The notes beneath the pieces are model-generated. The model saw only the letters and a program-made list of their open reading frames with translations, was not told where the DNA came from and ran no database searches. Of a stretch of 64,000 nucleotides of DNA, positions 49,395-60,794 are shown in pieces. The position numbers were made by a program, and so were the translations under genes. The stretch lies in NCBI RefSeq assembly GCF_000208745.1, contig NC_030851.1, positions 28,239,736-28,303,735 of the forward strand, written 5' to 3'. The stretch comes from Theobroma cacao. Taxonomy: Eukaryota; Streptophyta; Magnoliopsida; Malvales; Malvaceae. Numbering within the stretch: position 1 is the first letter of the stretch; each line of letters starts with the position of its first letter.

Positions 49395-50233
49395 GTTATT
49401 AAATGCTACACATGAAAATCCAGTGGATTCTTACTAAGAATTGATATGCTATGTTAGAAAAATTAAAAAATAAAATAAAATAAAATAAAACAAGTAAGAA
49501 CACTAAGAAGTCTAAGGCATAGTATCACTGTCTTTAAGGATAATTTATACTCCTTTGAAGTACAAAACTCAATACAAAAGGACTGTAGTAGTTATCCTTC
49601 AGGATTTAACAGACTTTTTCTTATAGTTTGCACGAACTAGTAAGGAATGGCAAGAACAGTAGAAAGAAAGAACCCAACTAAAAAGGAAAGGAAGCATAAA
49701 ATAAGCAGAAAAGACTTAAGAGAAGATGAGAGGCTTTTGGTGTGTTGTGAGTGAGGTAGGGAAGCTGTATATATAGGCAGAGAATAAAGTGAATATTGTA
49801 CCAAATAAGGTGAACATTGCATCAAATTAGGGAGTTGAGAGAAACTTGGCAAGCGTGTATACTTAGTCAGGTATACGTTGTAGCAAAATCAGAAAAGTCA
49901 TCAGCATGGTAGAATACTTGGTCAAATAGACGTTAGAGAGTCATCAGCACATAGAGTTTGAGTTTGATTCAATTAAAGGCTAAGAAAGCTTAAAAAAATT
50001 AAGGCCAAGGTACAAAAAGTTCACTTGAGCCTAACCCATATGTATACTCATGCACAAGGAGAGAATTTGAATTTTCTCAAGGCCCAGCCCGATCTCGTGA
50101 ATGCGCGAGCCCAATCTTTTTTCTTCTTTGCAACAAGCCTATAGTATGTTTGCTTATTTGAAGCACTCACACCTTTATGTACCTTAGCAATGTGGGATGT
50201 TTGAATGTTATGGAAATATACTAGCTTTCCAAC
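49395..50233. other. unclassified insertion or intron within the FLX-like fragment
   Basis: Contains an (AAAAT)n microsatellite (about 49468-49490) and the stretch 'accttagcaatgtgggat' (about 50179) that resembles parts of plant LTR or transposon sequence. No coding frame with a recognised motif. The minus-strand 71-codon frame at 49637-49852 has no recognisable feature. Confidence 0.4.
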
Positions 50234-50550
50234 ATGTTATACTTGATAATACTAATCTTCGAAGAGAATTGACTGTTGTAAAAAAAAGAGATTCGCCAAT
50301 TGAGCCAAATCATGAACAACCTCTAAGCTAAAAAAGAGAACCTAACTAGGGAATTGATTGATAGAGGAATGAAGCTTGAAGTAACATATCATGCTTTTGA
50401 GCTGCTTTACGCAAAGGTTATGCAATTAAGAGTTGAAATTCAAAAATCGAATGCTTTAAGGGTGGAATCTACTATGGGTCTCATAAAACATGTTAATCAT
50501 CTGCAAATTGCGAATTAGCAACTAATTGCCACGAGGGCTGATGTTGAAGG

Positions 50551-50681
50551 TATTAGAATTCGACTTCATGCTCATATATGAAAATAATCCAGAAATTAAA
50601 AATATAACAAAGAGAAATAATAAACTAGTATTTAATTAGAGTAACAGTCGAATCCTAGACGATTAATGTTTGTATTTTTCA
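50551..50681 (-). repeat. Copia LTR fragment, inserted in the FLX-like coil and truncated by a Gypsy LTR
   Basis: Closely matches the first 130 bp of the LTR at 7103: 'attcgacttcatgctc', 'aataataaactagtat', 'aacagtcgaatccta' and 'aatgtttgtatttttcatg'. The remainder should lie beyond the nested elements to the right of the window. Confidence 0.85.
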
Positions 50682-53416
50682 TGTCACGACTCGGAACCTC
50701 CCTCGGGCCCATGACAACCGCCGTGACGTCCCGATTGATACTCATTACCTGGAATACCAATCAGAACCCCGCAAGGCTTACATATCAGTTTTAAACAATT
50801 TTCAGTCATTTTCGGCTTAAGTAAATCAAAAGACAAAAATATAGTATTTTTATATAAAACAATATTTATAGAAACACGTGTAAGTAATCTTTTGTAACTT
50901 AAAAGTAAAATAAATTCATACATACAATAATTTACAAAGTTATAATTTACAATAATAATTATAATGACAAGTGGCCCATAAATACACCAAGTGTTGGTGA
51001 TAGTAATCTATTGTCTGTGTGATAGAGGGGTCAATTGGAATCCTCGACAAAATCGGGTATCTACAAGCTACCACAAGCTTGAAATATTTGGAAAGGAGGT
51101 GGGTGAGATTTTACAATCCCAATGAGTAATCAGACATTATCATAAATATCTAAAGGCGAGTAAAAAGGAGGCAAGTTTAAACAACAAATCACAAACCATT
51201 TGATAAGGTTTTCAATTTATTTCTTAAACCATAAAATATTTATAATTTATCAAAACAGTTGTTAAAGCTTCTAACTTTTATTAAAAACAAGGCTCAAGTC
51301 AAAACTAATCCTCGGGAATACCTTGGCCGAGGCATCTAACCGAGTCCGTCAAGATTTTTAAGATATTTACATGTGAAACATATTTTTATTTTTAAAACAA
51401 GTCGTTCCTTGGCGTTGGCCGAGTTACACATTCACGTGGGGGTTCGACGTGAAGTGAGCTCTAATACTACTCCAAGAGTTACCCTCATTGCCTCTACTAC
51501 CGGAGTAACTATATAACCAGGTTTACCGTGCCCCTCTAATAGGTAGTCCACGGAAACCCATCACTGTAATGACTAAACCTACCAATTTTAATAAAATTTC
51601 GACAGTATAACGTGACTTTTATTTATTTACCCAGCCTGCATAGTAAAAGACAGCTTACATAAATTCTCAATGCAATTATAACATATAGCCACATATACTC
51701 ATATATCATAAGCCATTCATAAGAAAATATATATTTCAAAATAATTGGCAGCCTTCAATTACTCAATTTCATAATCAACACAATATATTTTTATTTGTCA
51801 CTTTATTTCTAAAACATCAAAAATCTCATTTTAATCTCATTTTCATTTCATAAAATCCATGAAGAGCATTTAAAAATAAACTCTAGATAATTTACAATAA
51901 TAATAGGTTTACTCACCGTTTGTACAAAATAATTGCTTTTTAGGTGCTCCGATCACTGTTCGTCGAGTGCGACTTCCTTACCTTTATTGGAAGGCTCTCC
52001 TCCTAAACACATTGCAAAATTTACCCAATTCACCACATTGATGCTAAATCACTATATAATTGACTTAAATCCTATACTAATGCATGGTATGAAATACAAT
52101 AGCCTAAAACGGCTTAAACGCGATATTAACCTATTTTTTTGCACTTTACCCGTTAAATTACTAATGCGCTCCATTTTAGCTCTAAATTGTCCCATTTTCT
52201 CTCCAACATTTCTAACCATTAAATATCAGCCAATAACCTTCTAAAATCACCAAAATCAGCTCACTTTCCTCCTTGGAAAATTCGGTCAAAAATGGAACAT
52301 TTACTCGGTTAATTTTCCACTTTGTTTTTCTATCACATTTAACCATTTTTCATCATTTTATCTTCATTTCTCTTAGAATAAAAATCAGTTCATCATCATT
52401 GTACATCATTGAACATTCAGCCAAGGGTGGGTATTATGAAAATTTCACGCTTTCTTGCCCAATTTGATTTCTATACACATTTAACTAACTAAAACTATCA
52501 ATTTAACTAAAAATCAAAACATAAAAATTTCAAATTCTTCCGCCTTGAATTTCGTCCAGCCCTTGATATCACTTTTTGATCTCTCTCCTCAAGCATGCTA
52601 AATGGAAACAAAGGCATAAGAAAGGTAGAAATCAAGCTAAAGTCGAAAAATCTTACCGTTAGATGCGTAAACGATCGAAAAACACGATTTTCCCTTTGAA
52701 TTTTCTAGTTTTCCTTTGGTTTTTCTCTTTTCTTCCTTTCCTCTCTATTTTCCCTCTTGTTCTCTCCTTATGGCTGGGCACCACTTAATATGGGGTTTAA
52801 ATGGGCTGACTTTTCATTAAAATAATATTAAATAATAAAAAGTGCCATGTGTCACTTTCCCATTAGCCCGTTTTTAAAATTTCATCCATTAAACTTTTAT
52901 TTTTCACCACTTGAAATACCATAGTTATTCATACCAAAAATAAGTAAATCCTATGATTTTGACAAGTTTTTGGTGGTGAAAATTACGGTTTTTACCTCGA
53001 GACGATAAAATTACCGTTTTGCCTTTATGTTTCAAAAATTACCGGAATTGAAATTTTTCACTTCCTATCATTAAATTATACTCCAAATAGTTAATCTTGG
53101 TCAACAATTTCACTCCATGATCAAATTATTATCTTAAGTGGTAAAATGATGATTTTACCCATGAACATCAAAATTTTAAATTTTTCCCCAAATGAACCCT
53201 CGAACTCTGAACAATCATTTTTAGTCATTCCTGGACTGTAAAATATTAAATTTCATCCTACGATTCCTATTTGAATTAGTTCGAGGTTAAATCAACTCAA
53301 GTATACCGTTAGGTACAATACCGAGTTTCGTCTATTCTTAGGAACTTTCCTAACATAATAACATGCTACTCAGTGCATGTATGTCATGACATGTGTTTAT
53401 AGGGTCGAGTTTTACA
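50682..53416 (-). repeat. 3' LTR of the Tekay/Del-type Gypsy element
   Basis: On the plus strand it runs from tgtcacgactcggaac to cgagttttaca; the minus strand starts TGTAAAACTCG. It abuts the polypurine tract (minus strand agcggggtagaat, about 53416-53428) and is followed by pol of the same element. It is 2735 bp and shares the family plan with 14636-17718 and 34203-36886. The 103-codon frame at 51933-52244 is not supported as a gene. Confidence 0.88.
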
Positions 53417-54628
53417 ATTCTACCCCGCTTAAAATAAAATTTTGACCTCAAAATTTCACTTACCATATTTGACAAATAGATGCAGGTATTGGTTCCTCAT
53501 CTGATGCTCTACTTCCTATGTCATTTCCTCCATTCGAGCATTTTTCCACAACACTTTGACCATTGAAATACTCTTGTTCCTCAATACTCGATCCTTTCGA
53601 TCCAAGATACTCACAGGTTGCACCTCGAACTTCAAATCGTCATGCAACTCGATCGGAGGTGCTTCGAGGATGTGAGAGGGATCTAGAACATATTTCTTAA
53701 GCATGGAGACATGGAAAACGTTGTGGATCCGATCTAACTCCGGAGGTAGTTCTAACCGATAAGCCACTAGTCCAATTCTCTCAATGATTCAGAATGGTCC
53801 AATATACCTCGGGTTAAGCCTTCCCCGCTTCGCAAATCGAATCACACCTTTCCACAGAGAAACCTTAAGAAAAACTCTATCATCAATCTCAAACTCCAAG
53901 TCTTTTCTCCGTTTATCTGCATAACTCTTCTGCCTATCCTGGGCTACCTTCAGCCTTTCTCGTATAACCTTGATCTTATCATTAGTTAGATCGATCAATT
54001 CCATACTAATTAACTTTCTTTCACCCACTTCATCCCAACAAAGTGGAGTATGACATTTCCTTCCATATAAAGCTTCGTATGGTGCCATACCAATGCTAGA
54101 CTAGAAGCTGTTGTTGTAAGTAAATTCCACTAATGCCAAGTGTCTATCCCAACTCCGAAGAAAATCCATGACACAAGCCCTCAACATATCCTCCATAGTC
54201 TGGATAGTCCTCTCTGATTGAGCATCCGTCTGTGGGTGAAAAGCAGTGCTAAATTTCAATTTGGTTTCGAGAGCTTCTTGAAATTTCGACCAAAATCGAG
54301 AAGTGAATCCAGGATCTCGGTCTGACACTATAGAAACGGGAACTCCATGTAGCCTCACAATCTCATCTACATAGAGCTGAGCTAGCTTATCAATAGAGTA
54401 TGTACTATGGATAGCTAAAAAGTGAGCGGACTTAGTTAACCGATCTACGATTACCCAAATCTCATCTTTTCCCCTCTATGTTCGCAGCAGTCCTAAAACA
54501 AAATCCATAGTTACATGCACCCTTTTCCACTTGGGAATAGGTAAAGACTGAAGTGTACCTGCTGGCCTCTGATGCTTCGCCTTAACTTGCTGACATACGA
54601 GACACTTTGCTACGAATTCTGCTATGTC
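53417..54628 (-). pseudogene. Tekay/Del-type integrase and chromodomain, degenerate
   Basis: The minus strand encodes, in order, an integrase core with a DFV-type first Asp (about 54500), '[16 protein letters not shown]' (second Asp), '[20 protein letters not shown]' (Glu), 'MAPYEALYGRKCHTPLCWDE', then 'FKVSL' and 'YIGPF' segments. The C-terminal part has 'LPPELDRIHNVFHVSMLKKY' and a chromodomain-like end, 'PVSILDRKDRVLRNKSISMV' then 'VLWKNARMEEMTWE' (53516-53600). Stops split it near 54480, 54100 and 53788. Chromodomains steer insertion toward heterochromatin in chromoviruses. The order and the chromodomain place the element in the Tekay/Del group. Confidence 0.9.
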
Positions 54629-55675
54629 TCACTTCATACCTAGCCACCAATAATTCTCCCTGATAGTCCTATACATCTTGGTGCTTCCGGGATGTAATGC
54701 ATAGGCAGAAGAATGGGCTTCTTCCATGATCGCCTGTCTTAGTTGGTTTCCCTCAGGAACACAAACTCGATCTCTAAACACCAAGATGTTATCTTCTCTG
54801 AATCTGAACTCACTGACTCCCCCATCGGTCAATTTTTGAATTTCTTTGCTTAACTCATCATCAGACCTCTGAATGTCCTTGATCTGATTAAGTAATGAAG
54901 GTCGCACAATGAAGATTGCCAATAAGGATCCATCCTCACCATTTCTCAACTAGACCCCAAGAGATTTCATCTCTAATAATGCTAGCAAATAACAACTCTG
55001 AAATGCGGCTAAAGACGATGAAGACTTACGACTTAAGGCATTAGCTACAACGTTCGCCTTTCTCGGATGATAGTCTATCACCAAGTCATAATCTTTTATC
55101 AACTCCAACCATCGCCTTTGCCTCAAATTAAGCTCCTTTTGAGTGAGCAAATATTTTAAACTCTTGTGATCTGTAAATACCCGACAATGCTCACCATACA
55201 AGTAATGCCTCTAGATTTTTAAAGCAAACACCACTATTGCTAACTCTAAATCATGGGTAAGGTAATTTGCTTCATGCCTCTTTAGCTGTTTAGAAGCATA
55301 AGCCACAACTTTTTCATCCTGCATCAGTACGCACCCTAACCCCAACTTTGAGGCATCACTATAAACTACAAATCCCTTAGCACTCACAAGAAGTGTTAAA
55401 ACGGGAGCGGAGGTTAACCGGTTTTTTAGCTCCTGAAATCAATTCTCACAAACATCACCCCATTCAAACTTAACTCCCTTACGAGTTAGACAGGTCAAAG
55501 GAGCTGCTATTAAGGAAAACCCTTGAACAAACCTCCGATAATAACCGACTAATTCGAGAAAACTACGAATCTCCGTCACCGTCTTAGGTTGCTCCCATTA
55601 TAAAATTGCCTCTATCTTCTTAGGATCAACATATATTCCAGCTCTAGATACTACGTGTCCTAAGAATACCACTTC
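54629..55675 (-). pseudogene. Tekay/Del-type RNase H and integrase zinc-binding region, degenerate
   Basis: The minus strand reads from the RT connection and RNase H (about 55675-54950), with '[20 protein letters not shown]' and '[17 protein letters not shown]', into the integrase N-terminal region with 'SSAYALHPGSTKMYRTIREN' and YWWLGMK (54949-54629). In-frame stops (for example at about 54951, 55200, 55560-55600) show inactivation. Domain order and spacing are otherwise normal. Confidence 0.88.
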
Positions 55676-56920
55676 CTATAACCAAAACTCACACTTTGAA
55701 AACTTTGCATACAATTGTCTTTCCCGCAAAATCTGTAATACTATACGCAAGTGGGTAGCATGCTCATCATTATCTCTCGAGTAAACCAGAATGTCATCAA
55801 TGAACACAATAGCAAACTTGTCCAAGTAAGGGTGGAACACCCTGTTCATGATATCCATAAAAGCTGCCGGTGCGATAGTTAACCCGAAAGGCATGACCAA
55901 TAACTCATAATGATCGTACCGAGTCCTGAACACTATCTTGGGTACATCCTGTTCTTTAATCCTCAACTGATGATATCCAGACCTCATATCAACCTTAGAA
56001 AACACTATAGCTCCTTGTAATTGATCAAAAAGATCATCAATCCTCGGCAATGATACTTGTTCTTAATGGTCATTCTGTTAACCTATTGGTAATCTATACA
56101 TAACCGAAGTGTACCGTCTTTCTTTTTCATAAATAAAATCGGTGCTCCCCACAGAGATGTACTAGGGAGTATAAAACCCTTGTCTACTAACTCTTGCAAT
56201 TGTACTTTCAACTCCTTCAACTCTGCCAAAGCCATTCTATATGGAGGAATAGAGATAGGGGCAGTACTCGGAAGTAAGTCAATGGTGAATTCGATCTCAC
56301 GATCGAGAGGAAGTCCTGGTAATTCATTAGGAAATACATCAGGGAACTCACTTACTACAAGGACATTCTCTAACTTAGGTTCCTCCCTCAATATATCAAT
56401 CACGTGAGCCAAGTATACCAGATATCCCTTTCGCACCAATTTCAAAGCTTTGAGGGCCGAGATTACACAATATGGTAATACTCGATGCTCCCCTGTAAAT
56501 ACAACTTCGGCTCCCTCTAAACTCTAGAGAATCACTTCTTTCTTAAAACAATCACCTTTACTTGATGAGTGGACAACCAATCCATACCCAAGATCAAATC
56601 AAAGTCCTGAATCTCCAAAGGGATTAAATCACCATAAATTCTTTTTCTCCAACTTTAATACCACAGTCTTTATAATACGTATTTCTTACTAACCACTCGC
56701 CTAGAGGAGTATGCACTATAATCTCTTCCTCTAATGGTGACAGGTTCCTATCTGAGAATAATACAAATGATATGCTCATGTATGATCTATCGGAGCCCGA
56801 ATCTATCAAAACATGTGCATCTCTATCAAACACAATCATAGTACCTGTCACTGTGCTAGGTCGAACCTAGGCTTCATCCTCAGTCACTACAAAAACCTTG
56901 GTCAAATCTGGGGCTGCGGT
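55676..56920 (-). pseudogene. Tekay/Del-type protease and reverse transcriptase, truncated by an Athila insertion
   Basis: Protease: 'DAHVLIDSGSDRSYMS' (about 56825) keeps the DSG active site. Reverse transcriptase: '[19 protein letters not shown]', '[20 protein letters not shown]', '[13 protein letters not shown]' (motif A Asp present), '[14 protein letters not shown]', and '[11 protein letters not shown]' (catalytic DD present, about 55790). Frames break at about 56870, 56600-56450 and 56060, and at the 3' edge. The open sequence continues upstream to 56920, where the Athila LTR begins, so gag lies on the far side of the Athila element outside the window. Confidence 0.9.
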
Positions 56921-58363
56921 TGTCAGTTAAAATCCTACTACGCAAGTATACGTATCGAATAGATAGTATATTAGCAAGCAGAGTATCGATCCCACAAGGA
57001 ATTGATATAAAACTTTACTAAGTACTAAAATTAAAACAATTCAATCTTATCCAAACAATCAAAATTAAGTAATTAACTAAAACTGATTAACTGAAATTAA
57101 AACTAATAAGAAAAATCAAAATAATAATAATCTTGAGAAAATATCAAATTAAACAAACCTAGGATTACAATATCCCTCACACTTCATCTAAATCTTACCT
57201 CTCTTCCTTAACTTATTTCAATGGGTTGAATTGCTAACCTAGAGTCCTAAATTATTTATAAAAATCTCTCAACTTGTCCTATAAAAATATCTATTTTAAT
57301 CAAAACACTATATCCCTATGTGAATTGAAATTAAAACAGACTCATTAAGTTCAGGCTCTAATCTGGCTACATATGGCCTATAGGTATATCCCTATCCTAT
57401 ACGCAAATCAATTAATTTGATCATATGCTATCCCAATTTTAGTTTACTCTAAACTCCCTTTCCCAAGTTTGTTTAGGTTCCTAGATCAATTTAATTGGTG
57501 ATCAGGCAATTAAAAACATTAAGAACAAATTGAAATAAACAATTCAAATTCCATTAAAATAAGTAAGAAAGAGATTAAAAACTTAAACTACATGTGAGTT
57601 CAATTGCAATCCTAAAGAAAGAAGTTTAGCTACTCATAATTGCAAAATAAAATAACATTGTATAAAATTCAACCATTAAAAGTATCAAGATAAAATTTAA
57701 GGAAGAAAACAAAACAATATTCTCCGCCTTGATCTTCAAGTTTCAGCCTCAACTTCTAGTTTCTTGAATCTCCCAAAGGTTGTCTTCTTCCTTTTTTTAA
57801 TGTTGTCAAATATAACCTATTTATACTAATAGACTAAACCTAAAGTTCCTTAAGCTGACTTAGGGTTTAATTGGGCTTAAAAGTACAATAAGAGGCCCAA
57901 AATTCAAATTGTCAATCTTTACAAATTTTCATTCTCGGCACAGTACGTCTACTATTTTTTGACGTGATTTTCTCTATCTTAGAGGCAGAACTGGGCAAAA
58001 TGATCTTCACAAAAGTTGTAGCTCTGCCGCTTAGCTTTCCACTGGTCCAATAATTGCATCATTTGGAGTTCTGTAGCTCGAGATATAGCCAAAATACTGA
58101 AATATATGCAAGCAGATTCTGGGTCTTTCAACATCTTACTTTCCAAAATTAAGCCCAAATCACCTTTAATCCTACAAAAAATATAAAAACTAATCAATAA
58201 CAAACAAATTAAAAGAAATAACATAAAATTAAAATAACTAACTTAAAAGTAACCTAATTATAAAAACAACTAAAAATAAGTAAATTATAATTGAAAATTG
58301 AGGACTTAGCTAATATTTAATAACAAAATTAGAGTAAAATAATTCTATAAAATAGAATTATCA
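56921..58363 (-). repeat. 3' LTR of the Athila element
   Basis: 1443 bp. The plus strand runs from tgtcagttaaaatcc to tagaattatca, and the minus strand starts TGATAATTC after the polypurine tract. It resembles the solo LTR at about 463-2057. No coding content. Confidence 0.92.
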
Positions 58364-58377
58364 CACCCCCAAACTTA
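58364..58377 (-). other. Athila polypurine tract
   Basis: The minus strand reads ttaagtttgggggtg directly before the LTR. It is the primer site for plus-strand DNA synthesis in this element type. Confidence 0.85.
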
Positions 58378-59780
58378 AGATTTTGCTAGTCCTCGAGCAA
58401 AAGAAAATTATAAAAAGAAAACTAAAACATAAAAAAAAATCCTTAAATGAGAGATAGAAATACCAAATCATGATTTCTCAATTTTTCCTCAGAAATTAAC
58501 TCCAATTCCAACTTAAGGTAACATACAGCTAATTCTTAAATTCATGCATCAATTCAAGTGAAAACTTATTTTTCAAATGGACTTCCTCTGTGTGTGTGAA
58601 TGCTCTCTTACAAAGAATATCATGCAATTCGGATTAGTTTTATGTCAACTCTAAGCATAGATTAGTACTAGGATCCCATAGGTTTGCTTTTCATCTCTCT
58701 CTCTACTAATGTAGATTAACACTTATTCAAGGATCAATAAGTCTTTATCAAGCTTGTAATGTAAGGCTAGGGTCAAGGTATGATAAAGGATATATTTAGG
58801 CTCAAATTTACCTTAAGCACTTAATCAATCTAGATCATATAAAGAGCTCAATTTTTTTTTTTTGTATAGCACCCCCAAACTTGAAGTAAACTTTCCTTTG
58901 TACAACACACTTTATTTCTTTTCTTTTCCCTTTTTTTTTCAACCCCCAAACTTATTTTTGACCATTATAGACTAGGGGTAATTTTACTAACAACCTTCAC
59001 TTTTTGTGTTTTTTTTTTTTTCACACCTTTCTCCTTCAATTTATCTTTAAGCTCAAATCACTCTTTAGAACGATTAACATACTTAGGGGGTGAGAGGTTC
59101 AAATTGCTGGAATTAAATAAACAGGCCAAGGCTAATATAACTGTGCGATTACAAAGAAAAGGTAAATTAGGCTCAAAAAGGGTGACTAAGGATAAATATA
59201 ACAAGGTAGGCTCAAAAAAGCTCAAACGATCCAAAGATGACTTAAATCACTTCCTATCCTAAATGTTATCTAAGATTTCACCTCGAGAGAGAATCAAACA
59301 AATTCTAGAATTCTTGACTCCACTATACTTTTTCATCAATATAAAATTTCTCTAAATCACACATAAATTCTAAGTAAAAGAGTATAGTGCTTCAAATTAT
59401 TGGAAGTCACATTCTAAAATAAAGCTAACACAAGAATATCACATAAAATTAAATCATAACTATATGCTTCCCAAAAGCTAAGAATCAAAAGATAATTAAA
59501 ATATCATCCTAGGATTGGGACAATCAAGAATAAGATATAACTATCTCAATTTTTTTTTTAACACAACAAAACATGCAAATCACAAATAAAACATGTAAAT
59601 AAACTAACAATGCAAATCACAAATAAAACATGTAAATAAACTAACAAAATTCTAAACTACTCCCCCAAACTTAGAATGAACATTGTCCTCAATGTGATAA
59701 AAGAAAATGAAAGACAAGGGACAAGAATACTCCCCTCACTCCGAATCGGTTTTTTTGACCTGCAAAAAGGAAAAGAATAG

Positions 59781-59826
<46 letters not shown>

Positions 59827-59991
59827 TAACAATAAAGTAAAATAATAAAAATAAAAATAAAAATAATAAAAATAAAAATAAAAATAAAATGAAATAAAAT
59901 AAAATAAACCAAAACTGAGTAAGGTTAAGAAGCTTGGGTTGCCTCCCAAGAAGCGCTTCATTTATAGTCTTCGACTGGACTGTCTTGGACT
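58378..59991 (-). other. Athila 3' noncoding region with microsatellites and polypurine-tract-like repeats
   Basis: No gene. Three further copies of the polypurine-tract-like motif (plus strand cccccaaactt) are at about 58872, 58943 and 59662. There is a 37-bp tandem duplication (59574-59610, 59611-59647) and an (AAT)n then (AAAAT)n microsatellite (about 59781-59910). The phenylalanine/tyrosine/leucine-rich minus-strand frame at 59689-59961 is the translation of that microsatellite. Long noncoding 3' regions are usual in Athila. Confidence 0.8.
59781..59910. repeat. (AAT)n / (AAAAT)n compound microsatellite
   Basis: Uninterrupted ataataataa repeats to about 59824, then aataaaaataaaaata-type units. 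Confidence 0.93.
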
Positions 59992-60378
59992 CTAGGCCGT
60001 ATCAAGCAAGTGAATTGAGGACTGTTGACGATTAATTTCGCCTCCCCAACAATGCTTTAATCTTTGTCCATTGACTTTAAATTTTCGACCATCTATCCCT
60101 CTAACTTCGATCGCTCCATGTAGGAATACCTCATCAATAATAAAAGGACCAGACCACCTTGATTTGAGCTTTCCCAGAAATAATTTTAAGCGAGAATTAT
60201 AAAGCAACACTACTTGTCATGGCTCAAAGCTTTTTGCCAATATCTTCTTATCATGCCATTGCTTCGTTTTCTCTTTGTAGAGTTTGGCATTCTCATAAGC
60301 TTGAAGGCGAAATTCATCAAGCTCATTTAACTGCAACAACCTTTGCTCACCTGCTGCTTGTAGATCAAAATTAACTTC
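59992..60378 (-). pseudogene. Athila integrase C-terminal segment (frame-shifted)
   Basis: After the frameshift near 60378 the minus strand continues the expected integrase tail: '[20 protein letters not shown]', then an in-frame TGA at about 60215 just before 'VVLLYNSRLKLFLGKLKSRW' and 'SGPFIIDEVFLHGAIEV', ending at 59992 with a stop. In relatives this is one continuous segment. It would contribute to DNA binding and integration. Confidence 0.85.
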
Positions 60379-60794
60379 TTGACAGCCCAATAAGCATTGT
60401 GTTCAAGTTCCACCGGTAAGTGACAAGCTTTGCCAAAGACCAACTTATATGGAGACATACCAATCGGGGTCTTGTAAGTAGTCCTATATGCCCACAATGC
60501 ATCATCCAATCTCTTGGACCAATCTTTTCTTGTGGGACACACGATTTTCTCCAAAATCCTCTTGATTTCGCGATTCGATACTTCTGCTTGGCCACTAGTT
60601 TGAGGATGGTACGTAGTGGCAACCTTATGTTTAACTCCATATTTTGCCAAAAGGGCGTCAAAATATTTGTTGCAAAAGTGACTTCCCTCATCACTAATGA
60701 TTGCCCTTGGAGTGCCGAATCGAGTGAAAATATTTTTCTTGATGAAATTCATGACCACCTTCGAATCATTATGAGGAAAGGCTGCTGCTTCAAC
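60379..60794 (-). pseudogene. Athila integrase core, separated from pol by one stop codon
   Basis: Directly continues the long pol frame after a TAG at 60795-60797; in relatives a tryptophan follows 'DYVSK' here. It contains '[15 protein letters not shown]' (second catalytic Asp), '[20 protein letters not shown]' (catalytic Glu), '[20 protein letters not shown]' and '[15 protein letters not shown]'. A single-base deletion in the following run (about 60378) shifts the frame. The catalytic D-D-E residues themselves look intact. Confidence 0.9.

Larger units (their letters stand above)
48340..50550 (+). pseudogene. FLX-like (FLOWERING LOCUS C EXPRESSOR-like) gene fragment, broken
   Basis: A possible leader exon (about 48340-48410) is followed by a GT donor (tgtaagt). 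A CAG acceptor at 49268-49270 precedes ATG at 49281. The start reads MAGRNHMPRYPDSFQGF, typical of the N-terminus of plant FLX-like proteins, then a proline-rich stretch and a stop after 37 codons (49392-49394). The family's coiled coil reappears, shifted and with stops, at about 50234-50550: 'NTNLRRELTVVK', then 'LTRELIDRGMKLE', 'VMQLRVEIQKSNALR' and 'TRADVEGIR'. Between them (49395-50233) is about 840 bp of unrelated sequence. The coil is cut at 50551 by a Copia LTR, and the rest of the gene is not in the window. FLX family proteins act with FRIGIDA-type complexes in Arabidopsis; this copy could not encode a normal protein. Confidence 0.75.

Noticed and set aside
59689..59961. 90-codon frame rich in Phe, Tyr and Leu, minus strand
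   Set aside because: Translation of the AAT/AAAAT microsatellite in Athila noncoding DNA.
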